Assembly: GCA_945861225.1 (NCBI GenBank)
Contig: CAMATU010000023.1
Location: 1-33,753 of the forward strand
Reading direction: 5' to 3'
Length of the DNA stretch: 33,753 nucleotides
Origin: Klebsiella pneumoniae
GTDB taxonomy: Bacteria; Pseudomonadota; Gammaproteobacteria; Ga0077536
The notes below the pieces were generated by a model. That model ran no database searches, was not told the origin of the DNA, and worked only from the letters and a program-made list of their open reading frames with translations. Both the position numbers and the translations under genes were made by a program. Of this stretch, positions 33,044-33,753 are shown piece after piece (within the stretch, counting starts at the first letter, position 1; each line of letters opens with the position of its first letter).

Positions 33044-33135
33044 AGTGGGTCCGTTTAGGGGCCAAACAAGCCGCACTCCTACGAGCGGCGCGTAATTTTC
33101 CGATGCACGGAACGGGCGATAACCGAAGGCTCAAC

Positions 33136-33753
33136 ATGAAACCAGCGACTGAATCACCGGCGGCGGCCGCCGAACTGCGCGCGCTGGCAGAAGCGGCCTT
33201 GCAGGCCAAGGTCGCCGCGTCGGCGAGCCCGGCGCCGCCTTCGCCGGAGCAACTGGCCGCCGAGCTGCACGAGTTACAAATCCACCATATCGAACTGGAA
33301 ATGCAGAACGAGGAGCTGCGCCGCGCGCAGTTGGAACTTGAAGCGTAGAGGTCACGCTACGTCGACCTCTACGACTTCGCGTCGGTGGGGTATTGCACGG
33401 TCAGCGAAACCGGGCTGATCCGCGACGCCAACCTCACGCTCGCCACCTTGCTCGGCGTCGCCCGCGGCACGCTGGCCACGAAACGATTTTCCAGCTACAT
33501 CCTGCGGGAGGATCAGGACGCATTTGACCTCCTGTTGAAACACCTACTGGCGGCCAACGCCGCCGCCAGCCCTGCCGCGTCGCTCCCGTTCCCGCCCGCG
33601 GCGATCGAACTGCGCCTGGTGAAGAGCGACGGCACCGGTGGTTGGATTCAGTTGCTGGCCACGGTGGCGGCTGACGAGCAAGGCGAGACAACTCTACGCA
33701 TCGCGGTCACCGACATCACGGCACGCAAAGAGGTGGATGGCGCGCTGCTCCGG
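33136..33753 (+). pseudogene. PAS-domain sensor protein gene interrupted by an in-frame amber codon (partial at right edge)
   Basis: The start is the ATG at 33136, six bases after gaagg. The first 70 codons encode an Ala-rich helix and the linker LHELQIHHIELEMQNEELRRAQ, typical of PAS-containing histidine kinases and diguanylate cyclases. At 33346-33348 the frame reads TAG, but continues open in the same frame for 135 codons to the window edge. That continuation is a normal PAS domain: RYVDLYDFASVGYCTVSETG, LIRDANLTLATLLG, ILREDQDAFDLL, ELRLVKSDGTGGWIQL and VTDITARKEV. Remembered homologues have LEASRxRYxDLYD at the junction, so TAG stands where a Ser codon (TCG) is expected; one base change explains it. 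It may be a recent pseudogene, a suppressed stop or a sequencing error. The output domain is beyond the edge. Confidence 0.85.

Overview
The window is chromosomal DNA from a GC-rich (close to 60% by eye) member of the Gammaproteobacteria. The evidence is the proteobacterial core gene set (uvrA, ssb, lon, pyk, zapE, rmuC, a Do-type protease, coq7, rplM-rpsI), the uvrA / MFS / ssb neighbourhood known from pseudomonads and relatives, and a Coq7-type ubiquinone hydroxylase. I cannot name a genus. Genes are dense and change strand often. Many gaps carry short palindromic repeats of at least four different families.

Left part (1-8 kb): a HlyB-type type I secretion ATPase cut by the left edge, a PfkB-family kinase, an unrecognised membrane protein, a repeat-filled gap, then uvrA divergent from an MFS exporter followed by ssb. 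Middle (8-19.5 kb): two tandem ATP/ADP-translocase-like (NTT) membrane proteins, the longer with a HEAT-like C-terminal region. Divergent from them is an exported SxxK serine hydrolase. Then come pyruvate kinase, an LplT-like MFS protein whose 3' end overlaps lon, lon itself, and a response-regulator/Ser-Thr kinase fusion.

19.5-24.2 kb is the most unusual part. It holds a protein with a signal-peptide-like N-terminus and a phosphohistidine domain followed by an ATP-grasp domain, which is the domain order of glucan water dikinase rather than of PEP synthase. It overlaps by four bases a membrane-anchored SxxK serine hydrolase and diverges from the receiver-kinase gene. An apparently exported dikinase is hard to reconcile with the lack of ATP in the periplasm. 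The NTT pair 8 kb away is suggestive, but any link is speculation.

Right part (24.2-33.7 kb): a small self-contained transcription unit (promoter, hairpin, 64-codon frame, strong terminator), zapE, a PA0069-type radical SAM gene, rmuC, a CbbY-like HAD phosphatase, a 159-bp palindromic element, and a degQ-like protease downstream of coq7. These are followed by rplM-rpsI, an S23-like four-helix protein and tRNA-Gln(CTG). After the tRNA lies a PAS-domain sensor gene interrupted by a single in-frame amber codon and cut by the right edge. No CRISPR array, complete insertion sequence, integrase or rRNA was seen.
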